Source: Hahella sp. | GTDB taxonomy: Bacteria; Pseudomonadota; Gammaproteobacteria; Pseudomonadales; Oleiphilaceae | Length of the DNA: 63,751 nucleotides | Reading direction: 5' to 3' | Assembly: GCA_028280065.1 (NCBI GenBank) | Contig: JANQMN010000130.1 | Location: 1 to 63,751, forward strand | Part shown: piece after piece, positions 9,340 to 19,613 of the stretch | How positions within the stretch are numbered: the first letter of the stretch is position 1 | How the letters are laid out: the number at the start of each line of letters is the position of its first letter | Made by a program: the position numbers and the translations under genes | Notes under the pieces: generated by a model | Told to the model about the DNA's origin: nothing | Databases searched by the model: none | What the model saw: only the letters and a program-made list of their open reading frames with translations

Positions 9340-12300
9340 CTACCCGTTGTCACTAATATGCATGTTTTTCAACAAGCTACCTAGCCGAATTACATCAAAG
9401 TTTTCCACGGCGTCCAATATTGCTTGGGAATGGATTATCAGGGGTTCGCACTGGTGCTCACTGGCACGTTGCCGGAGTTTCTCCGCAAAATTTTTGGCAT
9501 CGCTAAAAACCCCGCTTTCCGATGCCAGTTGCCAAAGAATGCGCAGTTCATTATCTACTATGGAGTCGAGTATTCCCTTCGGCAAGTCGATCCGTTCTGA
9601 TGCAGAACTTGTGGCCGAAGATAGATCCTCTATTTCGTGGGCCAGGTGTTTCTGCAACTCGGCTACCAGCGCGGCGGGCGTAAACGGCTTTTCCAGAATT
9701 CCTTGAAACAGATCTTTATCTTCGTCAATCAATTGGCTGGCTGTCAGCATCACGATCGGAGTCTGATTGGTTTCCGGAAACGCATGAATCTTCCGGCATG
9801 CTGTTATGCCATCCAGTTTCGGTAACCGTATATCCATTAAGATAAGGGAGGGACGCATTTCGCGGGCAAAGGTGACTGCTTGCTCGCCGTCTTCCGCCTC
9901 GATGATCTGCAACTGATAGTCTTGCAATGTGCTTCGAACCAACGCTCTGTTGGACTCTACATCATCTGCAATCAGAACTGTTGCCGGGGCAAATCTCACC
10001 TGAGAATAGTCTGTGCTTTCAGGGGTAAGCCGATTGGCCTTGGCCTGGTTCACCCGGTGCAGATGAATAGTGAAGGTGGATCCCCGTCCAGGCTCACTTT
10101 CCAGCCGAATCTCGCCCCCCATCAGCTCGACCAGTCTTTTTGAGATAGTCAGTCCAAGACCGGTGCCACCGTATTCCCGGCTGCTTTGTCCCTGTTGTTG
10201 TTCAAAGCTGCCGAATATCCGCTGGTGTTGATTCTTGGGTATGCCGATGCCGGTATCGGAAACCGCAAGCAGTAACTCAACCGAGCCTGGATTCTGCTTA
10301 ACGGGAGTGGTTTGGATGTGGACGCTTATCCCGCCCTCATGGGTGAACTTAACCGCATTGCCGATGAGATTCAGCAATAGCTGGCGCAGCCGTATCTCGT
10401 CCAGCAACAGATACTCCGGCACTTCTTTTTCTACTTGATAGCGTATCTGTAGCTCTTTTTCCTTGACCGGAAAGTGAAACATTTTGTCGATTTCCGCAAT
10501 GATTCTGCGGATGTTGACCGGTTCCCTTTCGATCTTCATCTTGCCCGAATCGAATTTGGAAAGATCCAGAATGTCATTGATTAGGCTCAGTAAGGTATTG
10601 CCGCCACTGCGTATGGATTGCAGGTAGCTTCGTTGTCTGGATGAGATCTCGGTCTTCTCCAGCAGTTCCGAAAAACCGATGACTGCATTTAGCGGCGTGC
10701 GAATCTCGTGACTCATGTTGGCGATAAATTCACTTTTAGCCTTGTTGGCGGCTTCAGCATCCTCTTTCGCCTTGCTCAGATCTTCCTCAACCTGCATGCG
10801 CTCGGTAATGTCATAGCTCATGACGACGATCGCCCGCACCTTGCCGTTCTCATCGTAATCAGGGACGTAGTTAACGTTGATCCAGCGTTTACCGTTAACT
10901 AAGTCAAAGGTATTTATATAGGTGACGGATTCACCGGACTTCACCTGTTCGATATGCGGCAGCGCAAATTCAAAATTCTGTTGCCCGATGATCTCTTTAA
11001 TGTGGCGTCCGACGATTTGCTCTCTGTCCAAACCGAACACTTCGCAGAAGCGTTTATTTACCAGCAGGTAGATGAATGAGTTAATGTCGAAGTAAGCGAT
11101 GGAGGCGGGTGTGTTGTCCATCACCAGTTGTAGTTGACTTTCCCGGCTGCGTAGCGCCTGCTCGGTTTTGCGTAGCCGGGTAAGGTCCAGGACGGTGCCC
11201 TGGATATTCATAACCCGGCCATCCCTGAGGGTAGGTCTGGCGCGGGTGAGTGTGTAGTTGTACCCGCCATCCGGGCGGCTGTGCCGGAGTTCGACCTCAT
11301 AACCTTGACCGTTTAGGGCTTTTTGGAAATTTTCCTGGAAGACCGCCCGGTCATCCGGATGCAACAGCGAGATATACTCAGCGAGTGTGGGAGCCTCGTG
11401 GCGGTCTTCCAATCCGGCAATCCGAAAGACCTCCTGGGACCAGCTGATATCCTGGTTGTCTACTTTATACACCCACTTGCCGAGCCCCGCGATTCGCTGC
11501 GTCTCCGCGAGTTCCTCATTGGCCTGGGAAACTTTGCGGTTGAGGCCGGCGAGCTTGCGATTCCAGTAGATTATCCCCAGAAAGATCAGCGTTGCTGCCG
11601 CCAAAACCTGCCATAGCACCCTATAGTCGAAGCCTTGCTCGACTTTAACCGAAATCCACTTGTTGGTGAGGTCCTGGCGCTCTTGCGGGCTGATGGAAGC
11701 CAGCGCTTTGGAAAGGATTTGAAGAAGTTCCCGGTCGTTTTTGCGCACTGCCATCGCCAGATTCACGGATATTCCGACCTGTCCGGAAATCTTGATGCCC
11801 ACCAAGCCCTGGTTCTGGATTTCGTAGACCAGGGTCGTGAGGTTATCCACCATGCCGTAGATCTTTCCGACCTGAATATCTCTGAGCCCTTCGCGCAGAC
11901 TTGTCACCGGAGTCAGTTTGAGGCTGGGATACTCGCGTTTCAGGATTGTCTGAAATATGCTGCCGTCAATGACTCCGATCGATTTTCCTGCCAGCTCTTC
12001 CATATCTTGAACGTAGATGGTCTCAGTGCGCGTGGCGACTACCAGGTCCAGTGTCTGGAAAGGCTCCGTGAAACGAAGGAGCTTTTCCCGGTCAGGCGAA
12101 TGCACAATGGAAGAGACAAAATCGCAATCACCCTTTTGGAGCGATTCCATGGTCTCTTTCCAGCTTTTAGTCCGCTTCAAAACGATTTCCCGGCCGATGT
12201 ATTCTTTCATCAGGCGGACATAGTCGGCAGCGATACCCTGGTGCGTGCCTTCCTCATCGATCCAGTCCATCGGCGGCCAGCCTTGGGCGGAACAGACCCG

Positions 12301-13959
12301 AATGTGCTGATGCCGGTCGAGATAGATTCTTTCCTTTTGGGTTAACGCAATACTTGATTCGGGGGTGAAAGGAAAGGGTTGGATCATAAACCATTTGGTT
12401 TTGAGGTTGACTTTTTCCTGGTCGGGAATAGCGTTGATGGCTTTGTCCAGTATCGATTTGAGTTCGGGCCAGTCTTTACGGATGGAGTAGAGAATATCGG
12501 TTCGTTCGGGCAACGCAAAAACGGGCAGAATATGGCGGTTATTGCTTTTGGCGATTTTGAACCAAATTTGTTCGGCGCTCAGACCCGCTTTAGCCTCGCC
12601 TCGCATCACCAAATTGAACATCTCATCAAAGTTGTCAGCCAGTAGCGGCTCCTCACCGGTAAACTTTCTGGCCAGTTTGATTTGGATCAGGTTGCCCTTC
12701 TGCACCACCAGCGGTATGCCTTTCAGATCTTCGGGGTTTCGCAGTTGGTAAGGATTTCCTTGGGCGGTTATAACCACGAAGTTAAGCGGATTATACGGCT
12801 CCGAGAACAGAAAGTGCTCAGCCCTTTCTTCACTTGGCGCGGATGCCATCAGCCCGTCTATTTCCCGGCGTTTAGCCTGTTCCACGATTTTGTTCCAGCG
12901 GCCTCCTTTGATGACGATATTGAGACCGGTTAACCCCATGATTCGATTTAAAAGTTCCACCTCATAACCGGTATATCCGCCATCGCCATCCGGCATGATA
13001 AATGGTTCCCAGGAAGGATCGACGCCAAATGTAATTATCGGATGGTTGCGTATGAAGGCGCGTTCTTCCGGTGTCAAGGTCACGGCAGAAGGTTGCGGGA
13101 CCGTCATGCCGAACCACTTACGTTCCAGCCGATCCAGTTCTTCGACCGTTAAGGACTCGAGTGCTTTATTTAGCATCGATATCAGCTCCGGTGCATCCCT
13201 GTGCGCCATGAAGTGGTGGGTATAAGCCTCACCCTTATCCATTTCCCTGGCCCAGTTGCCGATTTTCAAGTCATTCAGATTATGCTTTTTCATCAGGTAC
13301 CGTAGTACGTCGCGGCTGCCGGCAGTGACATCCACCTCACCGCTGGAAACCGCGAGCAGCATTTCCAGGGCATTGTTGAATTGCACCTGCTGAACTTCCG
13401 GGTAGTGCCGCTTCAGGAATTCTTCCTGGAACCATCCTTTGCCGACGGCAAATCGCTTTCCCGCCAGTTGACCGATGGACTCTATGTCATCTGCTTCCCG
13501 TAGGGTCACATAATGACTCTTATGGCGCCGGTAAGGCGCCGAAAACAGTCCGAACTTCTGCCTGTCGTCGGTAACCTTTAAAGCGTGCAAGAGGTCGATC
13601 TCGCCTTGTTTAAAGAGGTCGACCATCTCACTCCAGGTATAACCATTGACAAATTCGATACTGATTCCGATCTTCTTCGCCAGCAGTTCCAGTAAATCGA
13701 TGTTGTAGCCGGCAGGTTTGCCGGATTGGACGAAGTCGAAAGGTGGGTAATCCAACTCATTACTGACTCTGATGACAGGGTTGGATTCCCGATAAATCCG
13801 TTCCTCATCCGAGAGTTCGATAAGGCTGTGATCTGCGGAATACAACGTTACCGGCGTAATCGCTAGCATTCCAACCAAGGCAAAGAATAAACCCGCCCGC
13901 GCACAGAAGATTTTAACCAAGGCGCAGAATTCCTTGACCGGACTAGTTAAACGCTTCAT
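9340..13959 (-). CDS. BvgS/EvgS-like hybrid sensor histidine kinase with three substrate-binding domains
   Basis: A 1539-residue inner membrane kinase counted from ATG 13959 (an in-frame TTG at 14007 would add 16 residues). Order: signal anchor (about 10-40), three periplasmic SBP_bac_3 (Venus flytrap) domains at roughly 60-285, 300-525 and 550-770, one membrane helix (782-799), two PAS domains (825-930 and 945-1070), HisKA with MSHEIRTPLNAVIGF, an ATPase domain with GTGLGL, and a receiver domain with ILMDIRLPKLDG. BvgS and EvgS have two flytrap domains, so three is unusual. No clear C-terminal Hpt His is seen. The flytraps suggest sensing of amino acids or similar small solutes; the likely output is the adjacent diguanylate cyclase. 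Confidence 0.93.
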   Translation of the reverse strand: MKRLTSPVKEFCALVKIFCARAGLFFALVGMLAITPVTLYSADHSLIELSDEERIYRESNPVIRVSNELDYPPFDFVQSGKPAGYNIDLLELLAKKIGISIEFVNGYTWSEMVDLFKQGEIDLLHALKVTDDRQKFGLFSAPYRRHKSHYVTLREADDIESIGQLAGKRFAVGKGWFQEEFLKRHYPEVQQVQFNNALEMLLAVSSGEVDVTAGSRDVLRYLMKKHNLNDLKIGNWAREMDKGEAYTHHFMAHRDAPELISMLNKALESLTVEELDRLERKWFGMTVPQPSAVTLTPEERAFIRNHPIITFGVDPSWEPFIMPDGDGGYTGYEVELLNRIMGLTGLNIVIKGGRWNKIVEQAKRREIDGLMASAPSEERAEHFLFSEPYNPLNFVVITAQGNPYQLRNPEDLKGIPLVVQKGNLIQIKLARKFTGEEPLLADNFDEMFNLVMRGEAKAGLSAEQIWFKIAKSNNRHILPVFALPERTDILYSIRKDWPELKSILDKAINAIPDQEKVNLKTKWFMIQPFPFTPESSIALTQKERIYLDRHQHIRVCSAQGWPPMDWIDEEGTHQGIAADYVRLMKEYIGREIVLKRTKSWKETMESLQKGDCDFVSSIVHSPDREKLLRFTEPFQTLDLVVATRTETIYVQDMEELAGKSIGVIDGSIFQTILKREYPSLKLTPVTSLREGLRDIQVGKIYGMVDNLTTLVYEIQNQGLVGIKISGQVGISVNLAMAVRKNDRELLQILSKALASISPQERQDLTNKWISVKVEQGFDYRVLWQVLAAATLIFLGIIYWNRKLAGLNRKVSQANEELAETQRIAGLGKWVYKVDNQDISWSQEVFRIAGLEDRHEAPTLAEYISLLHPDDRAVFQENFQKALNGQGYEVELRHSRPDGGYNYTLTRARPTLRDGRVMNIQGTVLDLTRLRKTEQALRSRESQLQLVMDNTPASIAYFDINSFIYLLVNKRFCEVFGLDREQIVGRHIKEIIGQQNFEFALPHIEQVKSGESVTYINTFDLVNGKRWINVNYVPDYDENGKVRAIVVMSYDITERMQVEEDLSKAKEDAEAANKAKSEFIANMSHEIRTPLNAVIGFSELLEKTEISSRQRSYLQSIRSGGNTLLSLINDILDLSKFDSGKMKIEREPVNIRRIIAEIDKMFHFPVKEKELQIRYQVEKEVPEYLLLDEIRLRQLLLNLIGNAVKFTHEGGISVHIQTTPVKQNPGSVELLLAVSDTGIGIPKNQHQRIFGSFEQQQGQSSREYGGTGLGLTISKRLVELMGGEIRLESEPGRGSTFTIHLHRVNQAKANRLTPESTDYSQVRFAPATVLIADDVESNRALVRSTLQDYQLQIIEAEDGEQAVTFAREMRPSLILMDIRLPKLDGITACRKIHAFPETNQTPIVMLTASQLIDEDKDLFQGILEKPFTPAALVAELQKHLAHEIEDLSSATSSASERIDLPKGILDSIVDNELRILWQLASESGVFSDAKNFAEKLRQRASEHQCEPLIIHSQAILDAVENFDVIRLGSLLKNMHISDNG

Positions 13960-14285
13960 TGGTAACAATCCATCGATTCCTGCGCGTGCTTTTTTATAGG
14001 TTTCCAATGTCGGTTGCGACGCTTGTAAGAAAACTGGAACGCTCTGAGAGTAAATTTAGCAGAAGAAATTTCGTTGATTCATTGTTATTTCTGAATTCTT
14101 GCTATTTTCAGTCGGCGCTATGGGTGATCCTCGCTCAGCCCTGTCTATACTGATATTAGATCGAGCAGGCGAGCAGTCAGTCTATTGTTCATACCTGCGC
14201 CCGATCAATGTCTGACAGCAAATCTCAACATAGCCTTAACTAAAGCGACACTTAGCCAAAATACCAATAAAAACAGGGTACTCAA
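13960..14285. other. Divergent intergenic region between the hybrid kinase and glgX
   Basis: About 325 bp separating divergent genes. I found no open frame with family resemblance and no long hairpin. Promoters for both neighbours should be here but no clean -35/-10 pair stands out. Confidence 0.4.
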
Positions 14286-16355
14286 ATGTCACGTGGCACA
14301 GTAAAGACGACTTATCCGGGCAATAGTTTTCCTTTAGGTGCAACGTATCTCGGCGCCGGGGTGAATTTCGCCGTGTTTGCCGAGTTTGCCGATTCCATGC
14401 AGTTGGTTCTTTTCGATCATGAAGATGACGTCCAGCCCTCGCGGATTATCGAGTTCGATAAAACCGCTAATAAAACGTTTTTCTACTGGCATGTTTTTGT
14501 CCCCGGTCTGAAGCCGGGGCAGCGCTATGGCTTTCGGGCAGGCGGGCCATGGGAACCCGAAAGCGGTCACCGATTCGATAAAGCAAAATTACTGCTTGAC
14601 CCCTACGGCAAAGCGGTGGCCTTTCCCAAAGCTTACGATCCCGAAACCGCCAAAGTGCCGGGCGATAACTGTGCGACGGCAGCAAAGTCTGTGGTCGTCG
14701 ATCGCCGTGGCTATAACTGGGAGGGCGATCAGGCACCGAATTATGCGTATACCGAAACTGTTATCTATGAGCTTCATGTTGGTGGTTTCACCAAACACCC
14801 TAACTCTGGGGTTACTGAATCTAAACGCGGCACCTATGCGGGTTTGGTGGAAAAGATCCCCTACTTAAAGGAGCTTGGGATCAACTGTGTCGAGTTGATG
14901 CCTATCCAACAGTTCGAGGAGTCCAGTTTTCAGCCGCATTTATCTAACTACTGGGGTTATAATCCCATCGCTTTTTTTGCGCCGCATTTGGGATACAGTT
15001 CCGACAAAGACCCGCTGGGGGCGGTCAAAGAATTCAAAGACATGGTAAAGGCACTGCACAAAGCCGGAATTAGCGTCATTCTCGACGTCGTGTTTAACCA
15101 TACCGCGGAAGGAAACCAGATGGGACCGACGCAGTCTTTTCGGGGACTGTCAAATCGGGTCTACTATATCTTGGAACCCCTTAAAGCCTATTACAGTAAT
15201 TTCTCCGGTTGTGGCAATACCCTGAATGCCAATCGTTCGGTGGTCAGGAGGATGATCCTCGATTGCCTGAAGTATTGGGTGGCCGAAATGCATGTCGATG
15301 GATTTCGTTTCGATTTAGCCTCCACATTTTCCCGTGACGAATATGGCCGGCCTTTGGAGAATCCGCCGATACTTTGGGACATCGAAACCGATCCGATTCT
15401 GGCGAATGCAAAAATTATCGCAGAACCCTGGGATGCTGCCGGGCTATATCAGGTGGGTACCTTTATCGGCCACCGTTGGGCCGAATGGAATGGCCGTTTT
15501 CGTGACGATGTCAGACAATTTATCAAGAGTGATCGAGGGCTGATTCAGGATATTGCCGCGCGGATTACCGGAAGTGCGGATCTTTTCAGTAAGCCTGGGG
15601 CATTGCCAAACCGCAGTATTAATTTTGTCACCTGCCACGATGGTTTTACCTTGGCGGATCTGGTGTCTTATAACGGTAAGCACAACTTAGAGAACGGCGA
15701 AGGCAATCGTGACGGTGCTAATGCTAACTTTAGCTGGAATTGCGGAGTTGAAGGATCTACCGATGATCAAGAGATCATTCAATTGCGTGAGAGGCAGATG
15801 AAGAACTTGATGACCCTGCTCATGGTGTCAGAGGGGACGCCCATGCTGACCATGGGAGACGAAGTGCGACGGACGCAAAAAGGCAATAACAATGCTTATT
15901 GTCAGGATAACGAAATCAGCTGGTTCGACTGGAAACTGACGGAAACCCATGCCGATATGCACCGGTTTGTGAAGATGCTGATCGAGCTGTACGGCAGCTT
16001 GAAAATTTTTCAATTGGACGATTTTTGGATGGCTCCGGCCACCGCGTCCCATCCTCATCTGACTTGGCATGGCGTTAAGTTATACCAGCCTGACTGGGGG
16101 CCTGATTCACATATGTTGGCGTTTACCCTGGATTACCCGGAAAGCGGAGATCACCTGCACATCATGTTGAATGCCTACTGGCGCGAAGGAGTATTTCAAA
16201 TTCCCGAGAGTCACGGCGAGCAACAATGGCATCGTATTGTCGATACGTCCTTAGCTTCGCCGGACGACATCCGGTACACCAAATATGCGCCTCTAGTGAC
16301 GTCGACACATTACAAGGTCAACCCCAGGACCATAGCGATTCTTAAAGCCGAATGA
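14286..16355 (+). CDS. glgX: Glycogen debranching enzyme (GlgX/isoamylase family)
   Basis: Hydrolyses alpha-1,6 branch points of glycogen limit dextrins in the cytoplasm. The 689 residues contain an N-terminal CBM48 domain (about 10-110) and a GH13 barrel with the four conserved regions: DVVFNHT (268-273), GFRFDL with nucleophile Asp343, AEPWD with acid/base Glu380, and CHDG with Asp452. No other glycogen genes (glgB, glgC, glgA, glgP) are in the window. The CofD-related gene follows after 19 bp on the same strand, so they are probably co-transcribed. Confidence 0.95.
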   Translation: MSRGTVKTTYPGNSFPLGATYLGAGVNFAVFAEFADSMQLVLFDHEDDVQPSRIIEFDKTANKTFFYWHVFVPGLKPGQRYGFRAGGPWEPESGHRFDKAKLLLDPYGKAVAFPKAYDPETAKVPGDNCATAAKSVVVDRRGYNWEGDQAPNYAYTETVIYELHVGGFTKHPNSGVTESKRGTYAGLVEKIPYLKELGINCVELMPIQQFEESSFQPHLSNYWGYNPIAFFAPHLGYSSDKDPLGAVKEFKDMVKALHKAGISVILDVVFNHTAEGNQMGPTQSFRGLSNRVYYILEPLKAYYSNFSGCGNTLNANRSVVRRMILDCLKYWVAEMHVDGFRFDLASTFSRDEYGRPLENPPILWDIETDPILANAKIIAEPWDAAGLYQVGTFIGHRWAEWNGRFRDDVRQFIKSDRGLIQDIAARITGSADLFSKPGALPNRSINFVTCHDGFTLADLVSYNGKHNLENGEGNRDGANANFSWNCGVEGSTDDQEIIQLRERQMKNLMTLLMVSEGTPMLTMGDEVRRTQKGNNNAYCQDNEISWFDWKLTETHADMHRFVKMLIELYGSLKIFQLDDFWMAPATASHPHLTWHGVKLYQPDWGPDSHMLAFTLDYPESGDHLHIMLNAYWREGVFQIPESHGEQQWHRIVDTSLASPDDIRYTKYAPLVTSTHYKVNPRTIAILKAE

Positions 16356-16374
16356 TTTTTCTTAGTGAACGACC

Positions 16375-17568
16375 ATGCGTAAAGTAATTGTAAAACGCAG
16401 TGTTTCAATTCCCGACCCCGTGCGGTTGGAGCGTTATCGGCGGGTGCCGGAGGTGGGACCTGCCGTACTGTTTTTTACCGGCGGAACCGCGCTTAAGAGC
16501 GTTAGTCAGGAACTGACACAATACACCAAGAACTCTGTGCATTTATTAACGCCTTTTGATTCTGGCGGGAGTTCGGCCAAACTACGTGAGTCTTTTTCGA
16601 TGCCTGCGGTCGGCGATATACGTAACCGTCTCATGGCGTTGGCGGATTCCAGCATTACCGGAAATCCCGAAGTCTATAAGTTAGCCAGTTTTCGCTTACC
16701 TGAAGATAAGAAGCCGGTTCAACTTCGAGAAATACTTGATTCGATGATCGATGGCCAACACGCGCTGATTCGGGGAGTGCCTAACCCGATGCGGCGTTTG
16801 GTGCGCCTGCAGTTGGAGTTTTTTCGGGATGCCATGCCGGAAGGATTCGATTTGCAGGGAGCCAGTATCGGTAATCTGATTTTGACCGGCGGCTACCTGA
16901 ATTATCAGCGGCACTTGGATCCGATACTCTATCTATTTTCCAAGTTGCTGGCAGTGCAAGGCATCGTCAGGCCAATTACCAGCCAACCTTATCACCTCGC
17001 GGTAGAACTGGAAGATGGACAGCGCATACTAGGCCAGCATCGATTTTCCGGCAAGGAAGGGCCAAGCATACATGGTCGGATAAAGGATGTTTGGATCACG
17101 GAGTCCTGTGAAGAAAATAAACCCACCGATGCCCATGTCCGAAATAAAATTAGTCAGTTGATTCAAAAAGCGGACTTGATCTGTTATCCGCCAGGGAGTT
17201 TCTATTCCAGCGTAATCGCCAACATTCTGCCCAAGGGCGTAGGCAAATCAGTCGCAAAAAACTCCGCGCCCAAGGTTTATATACCAAATCTTGGCTGCGA
17301 CCCGGAACAGATCGGTATGACGCTGGAAGATAGTATTAAAACGCTATTGAAGTTCTTGCGTGCCGATGCCGGATCACGGGTGGCGACCTCCCGCCTGCTG
17401 GATTTCGTTATTCTCGATAGTCAGCAGGGACAATATGCATCTCCCATTTGTAGTACAAAGCTGCGAAAGCTGGGCGTTGAAGTGATCGATACGCCGCTGG
17501 TGTCCGAAAAGTCCCAGCCCTACTACGATAGCCGCTTGCTGGTACAGGCACTGCTCTCCATGACTTAG
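16375..17568 (+). CDS. CofD-related protein (GAK-system type, 2-phospho-L-lactate transferase fold)
   Basis: The 397-residue protein has features of the CofD/YvcK superfamily: an N-terminal FFTGGTALKSVSQELTQYT nucleotide-binding segment, DSGGSSAKLR (about residue 62), and a C-terminal ADLICYPPGSFYSSVIANI block. It matches my memory of the CofD-like family linked to GAK gene sets (with an ATP-grasp enzyme and HprK-like kinase B). Those partners are not in this window; instead it follows glgX. CofD itself transfers a phospholactyl group in F420 synthesis and YvcK affects carbon metabolism and cell shape, but the reaction of this branch is unknown. A link to glycogen is inferred only from position. 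Confidence 0.78.
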   Translation: MRKVIVKRSVSIPDPVRLERYRRVPEVGPAVLFFTGGTALKSVSQELTQYTKNSVHLLTPFDSGGSSAKLRESFSMPAVGDIRNRLMALADSSITGNPEVYKLASFRLPEDKKPVQLREILDSMIDGQHALIRGVPNPMRRLVRLQLEFFRDAMPEGFDLQGASIGNLILTGGYLNYQRHLDPILYLFSKLLAVQGIVRPITSQPYHLAVELEDGQRILGQHRFSGKEGPSIHGRIKDVWITESCEENKPTDAHVRNKISQLIQKADLICYPPGSFYSSVIANILPKGVGKSVAKNSAPKVYIPNLGCDPEQIGMTLEDSIKTLLKFLRADAGSRVATSRLLDFVILDSQQGQYASPICSTKLRKLGVEVIDTPLVSEKSQPYYDSRLLVQALLSMT

Positions 17569-17570
17569 GA

Positions 17571-19601
17571 TTATTCCGTGAACGGCAGCAAAATGGTAAA
17601 TCGAACAGAAGGTTGATTTTGGTGTTCCAGGTTTTGAACTCTAATTTCCGCATTATGGTATTCCGCGATCAGCTTGACGATCAACAGACCTAAACCCAGG
17701 TGTAGCTCCTCGTCGCTGTTTTCCCGGACACTGACAAATGGATCGAACAGCTTATCCAAGAGTTCCTCGGGTATCAGCGGCCCTTGGTTTTCAACCCATA
17801 GCGCCACGTTTGATGAACTTTGCTTGAGTCCAAGCGTTATATCGGCTCCGCGCGGTGTATAGTCCTTGGCATTATCCACCAGTTTATCGATGGCCTGTGC
17901 CAATAAGTCGCCGTTCGCATGTACTGATAAGCTGTGGCAGGGTAAATGCACTTGTAGGTTGGCCGGGAGCACCAGCTGTTTATATGCCTCTCCCAGGGTT
18001 TTTACCATTTCTGTGAGATCAAGCTTGGATTTTTCCTGTTGTTGAATACTGGCTTCCAATTGGGTGGCCTGGCGCATGGCGGTTAATAGTTTGCTGATTC
18101 TGGCGGTGCCGGTTTGCGCACGTTGCAGGTATTCCTGTTGTTCACGAGATTCCTTCGCATTTTCCAACAACTGCAGTGAAGAGCTGATGATCGCAAGGGG
18201 GGTGCGGCATTCGTGGGCAAACTTGCTCGCGAAGGTTTCCATATAGTCGGCATAGTTTTTCAACCTGCTGAGCATGGTCGCGAAGTTGCGGGAAAGATCC
18301 CCTAGTTCGTCATTAATATTGGACGGCGTAAAGTTCTTTTTGAATTTGCTCTCAGGATCGAGACCGTTGACCAACTTGTCTTTAAGATGGCGTACGCGCC
18401 AGGAAAGCCAGCTTGCGTAACCGAATAGAATCAGCATGACAACCACTACCAAGACAAATAGCTGCGAAAGCACTGAAAACAATGCCGCGTCGGCAACCGC
18501 AGCAACTTGGGCGGTACGTTTTTCAATGCTGACCCAGGCGATAGGCTGAGGAGCATTCTTCGGGTCGATGATCGGGTAGTGACTGGTCAAGCTGGCATAG
18601 TGGGTATTCGGCGTTTGTTGCCAGTGACTGTAAGGCTGGTCATTTTCTGCTTTGCCGGAGCTATGCATCGCCTTGCTATATTCTCCGGCAGCCATGGGGT
18701 CAGTGGTTGGCCGCGACCAGGTTTCGCTATCCGTTTGCAGCAGCAACAGTTTCCTGACCAAAGCCCGCCAGGGGTGTTTTTGTTCAACAATATCCCGCCG
18801 ATAATCCTTGTCCAATTCGAAAAGAGTCTGTCCGCTGGGCATATAGATGCTTAGCCGTGCACTCTTCGGTGTCAGCTCTTCGATTTTCTTTACCAACTCC
18901 TGATCAAAAAACAAAAGCGGCAACGGTTGACCTTCCTTAAAAAACAATCGTTGTTGCCGGTTGAAGAGCCGGTCGCCTCCCTGGTCGACATCCAGCCATA
19001 CGATATTTAGCTGCAGATCTGCAGGCAACGGCTCCGGAAGCGGGACGCGGATTTCCAACAAGCTGCCTGCGGCATCGGTTTGCCAAAATCCCGTAACCAG
19101 CTCTGCCGTTTTGCCGCGTAGTTTCAAGAACCCCGGGCCATCGCTAAAGATGGAATAGTCGGCAACGGGTTCGTGCGCGGAATATAACACTAAATCGAAT
19201 CGATCAAATATTTCTGCTAAGGTACCCGGCCGTTTATAGACGATGGAGTCGTCTGTCGCCTGGATCAACAGATACAAATGTTCTTGCCGGACAGCGAGCT
19301 TTAACCTGGCCGGTAGACTAGGGGATGTATTTTGTACCCAAGCCAGTTCATCCCAATCTGCGCTGTAGCCATCTAAAATAAGCGGTTGTTGAACATTTTT
19401 TATAATGTACGGGCTTTTTGTTTGCAGTTTGTGCCTGAGATCGTCCGTCAACGCACGGCCGATAAAACCGGAGAGTTCAAGTTGGTTCGCCTGTTGAGTT
19501 GCGCGTAATGATTCTTCCAAGGTCAAGGCAAAACGCAACACGAGAATGGGCAGTAGGCAGAGAAGTCCGGCAATGACTGCGAGCTGTTGACGAAGATTCA
19601 T
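17571..19601 (-). CDS. Sensor histidine kinase resembling the proteobacterial dedicated sortase system kinase
   Basis: A 676-residue membrane kinase: signal anchor (about 5-28), periplasmic sensor with an LDGYSADWDELAW segment (about residue 74) recalling a CBM9-like fold, a second membrane helix (about 375-400), a HAMP-like linker, HisKA with the motif FAHECRTPLAIISS and a C-terminal ATPase domain with LGLGLLIVKLIAEYH. The sensor and overall length recall the kinase that accompanies class-variant sortases in marine proteobacteria. No sortase or LPXTG protein occurs in this window. It follows its response regulator by 12 bp and meets the CofD-related gene tail to tail with only 2 bp between. 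Confidence 0.85.
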   Translation of the reverse strand: MNLRQQLAVIAGLLCLLPILVLRFALTLEESLRATQQANQLELSGFIGRALTDDLRHKLQTKSPYIIKNVQQPLILDGYSADWDELAWVQNTSPSLPARLKLAVRQEHLYLLIQATDDSIVYKRPGTLAEIFDRFDLVLYSAHEPVADYSIFSDGPGFLKLRGKTAELVTGFWQTDAAGSLLEIRVPLPEPLPADLQLNIVWLDVDQGGDRLFNRQQRLFFKEGQPLPLLFFDQELVKKIEELTPKSARLSIYMPSGQTLFELDKDYRRDIVEQKHPWRALVRKLLLLQTDSETWSRPTTDPMAAGEYSKAMHSSGKAENDQPYSHWQQTPNTHYASLTSHYPIIDPKNAPQPIAWVSIEKRTAQVAAVADAALFSVLSQLFVLVVVVMLILFGYASWLSWRVRHLKDKLVNGLDPESKFKKNFTPSNINDELGDLSRNFATMLSRLKNYADYMETFASKFAHECRTPLAIISSSLQLLENAKESREQQEYLQRAQTGTARISKLLTAMRQATQLEASIQQQEKSKLDLTEMVKTLGEAYKQLVLPANLQVHLPCHSLSVHANGDLLAQAIDKLVDNAKDYTPRGADITLGLKQSSSNVALWVENQGPLIPEELLDKLFDPFVSVRENSDEELHLGLGLLIVKLIAEYHNAEIRVQNLEHQNQPSVRFTILLPFTE

Positions 19602-19613
19602 GTATGCGCTAAA

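Noticed and set aside
11635-12345. 236-residue frame antisense to the hybrid kinase
   Set aside because: Composition and position fit a shadow of the real kinase gene on the other strand; no family features.
13960-14007. TTG start at 14007 for the hybrid kinase
   Set aside because: No ribosome site; ATG 13959 directly precedes the signal anchor. Kept only as an alternative.
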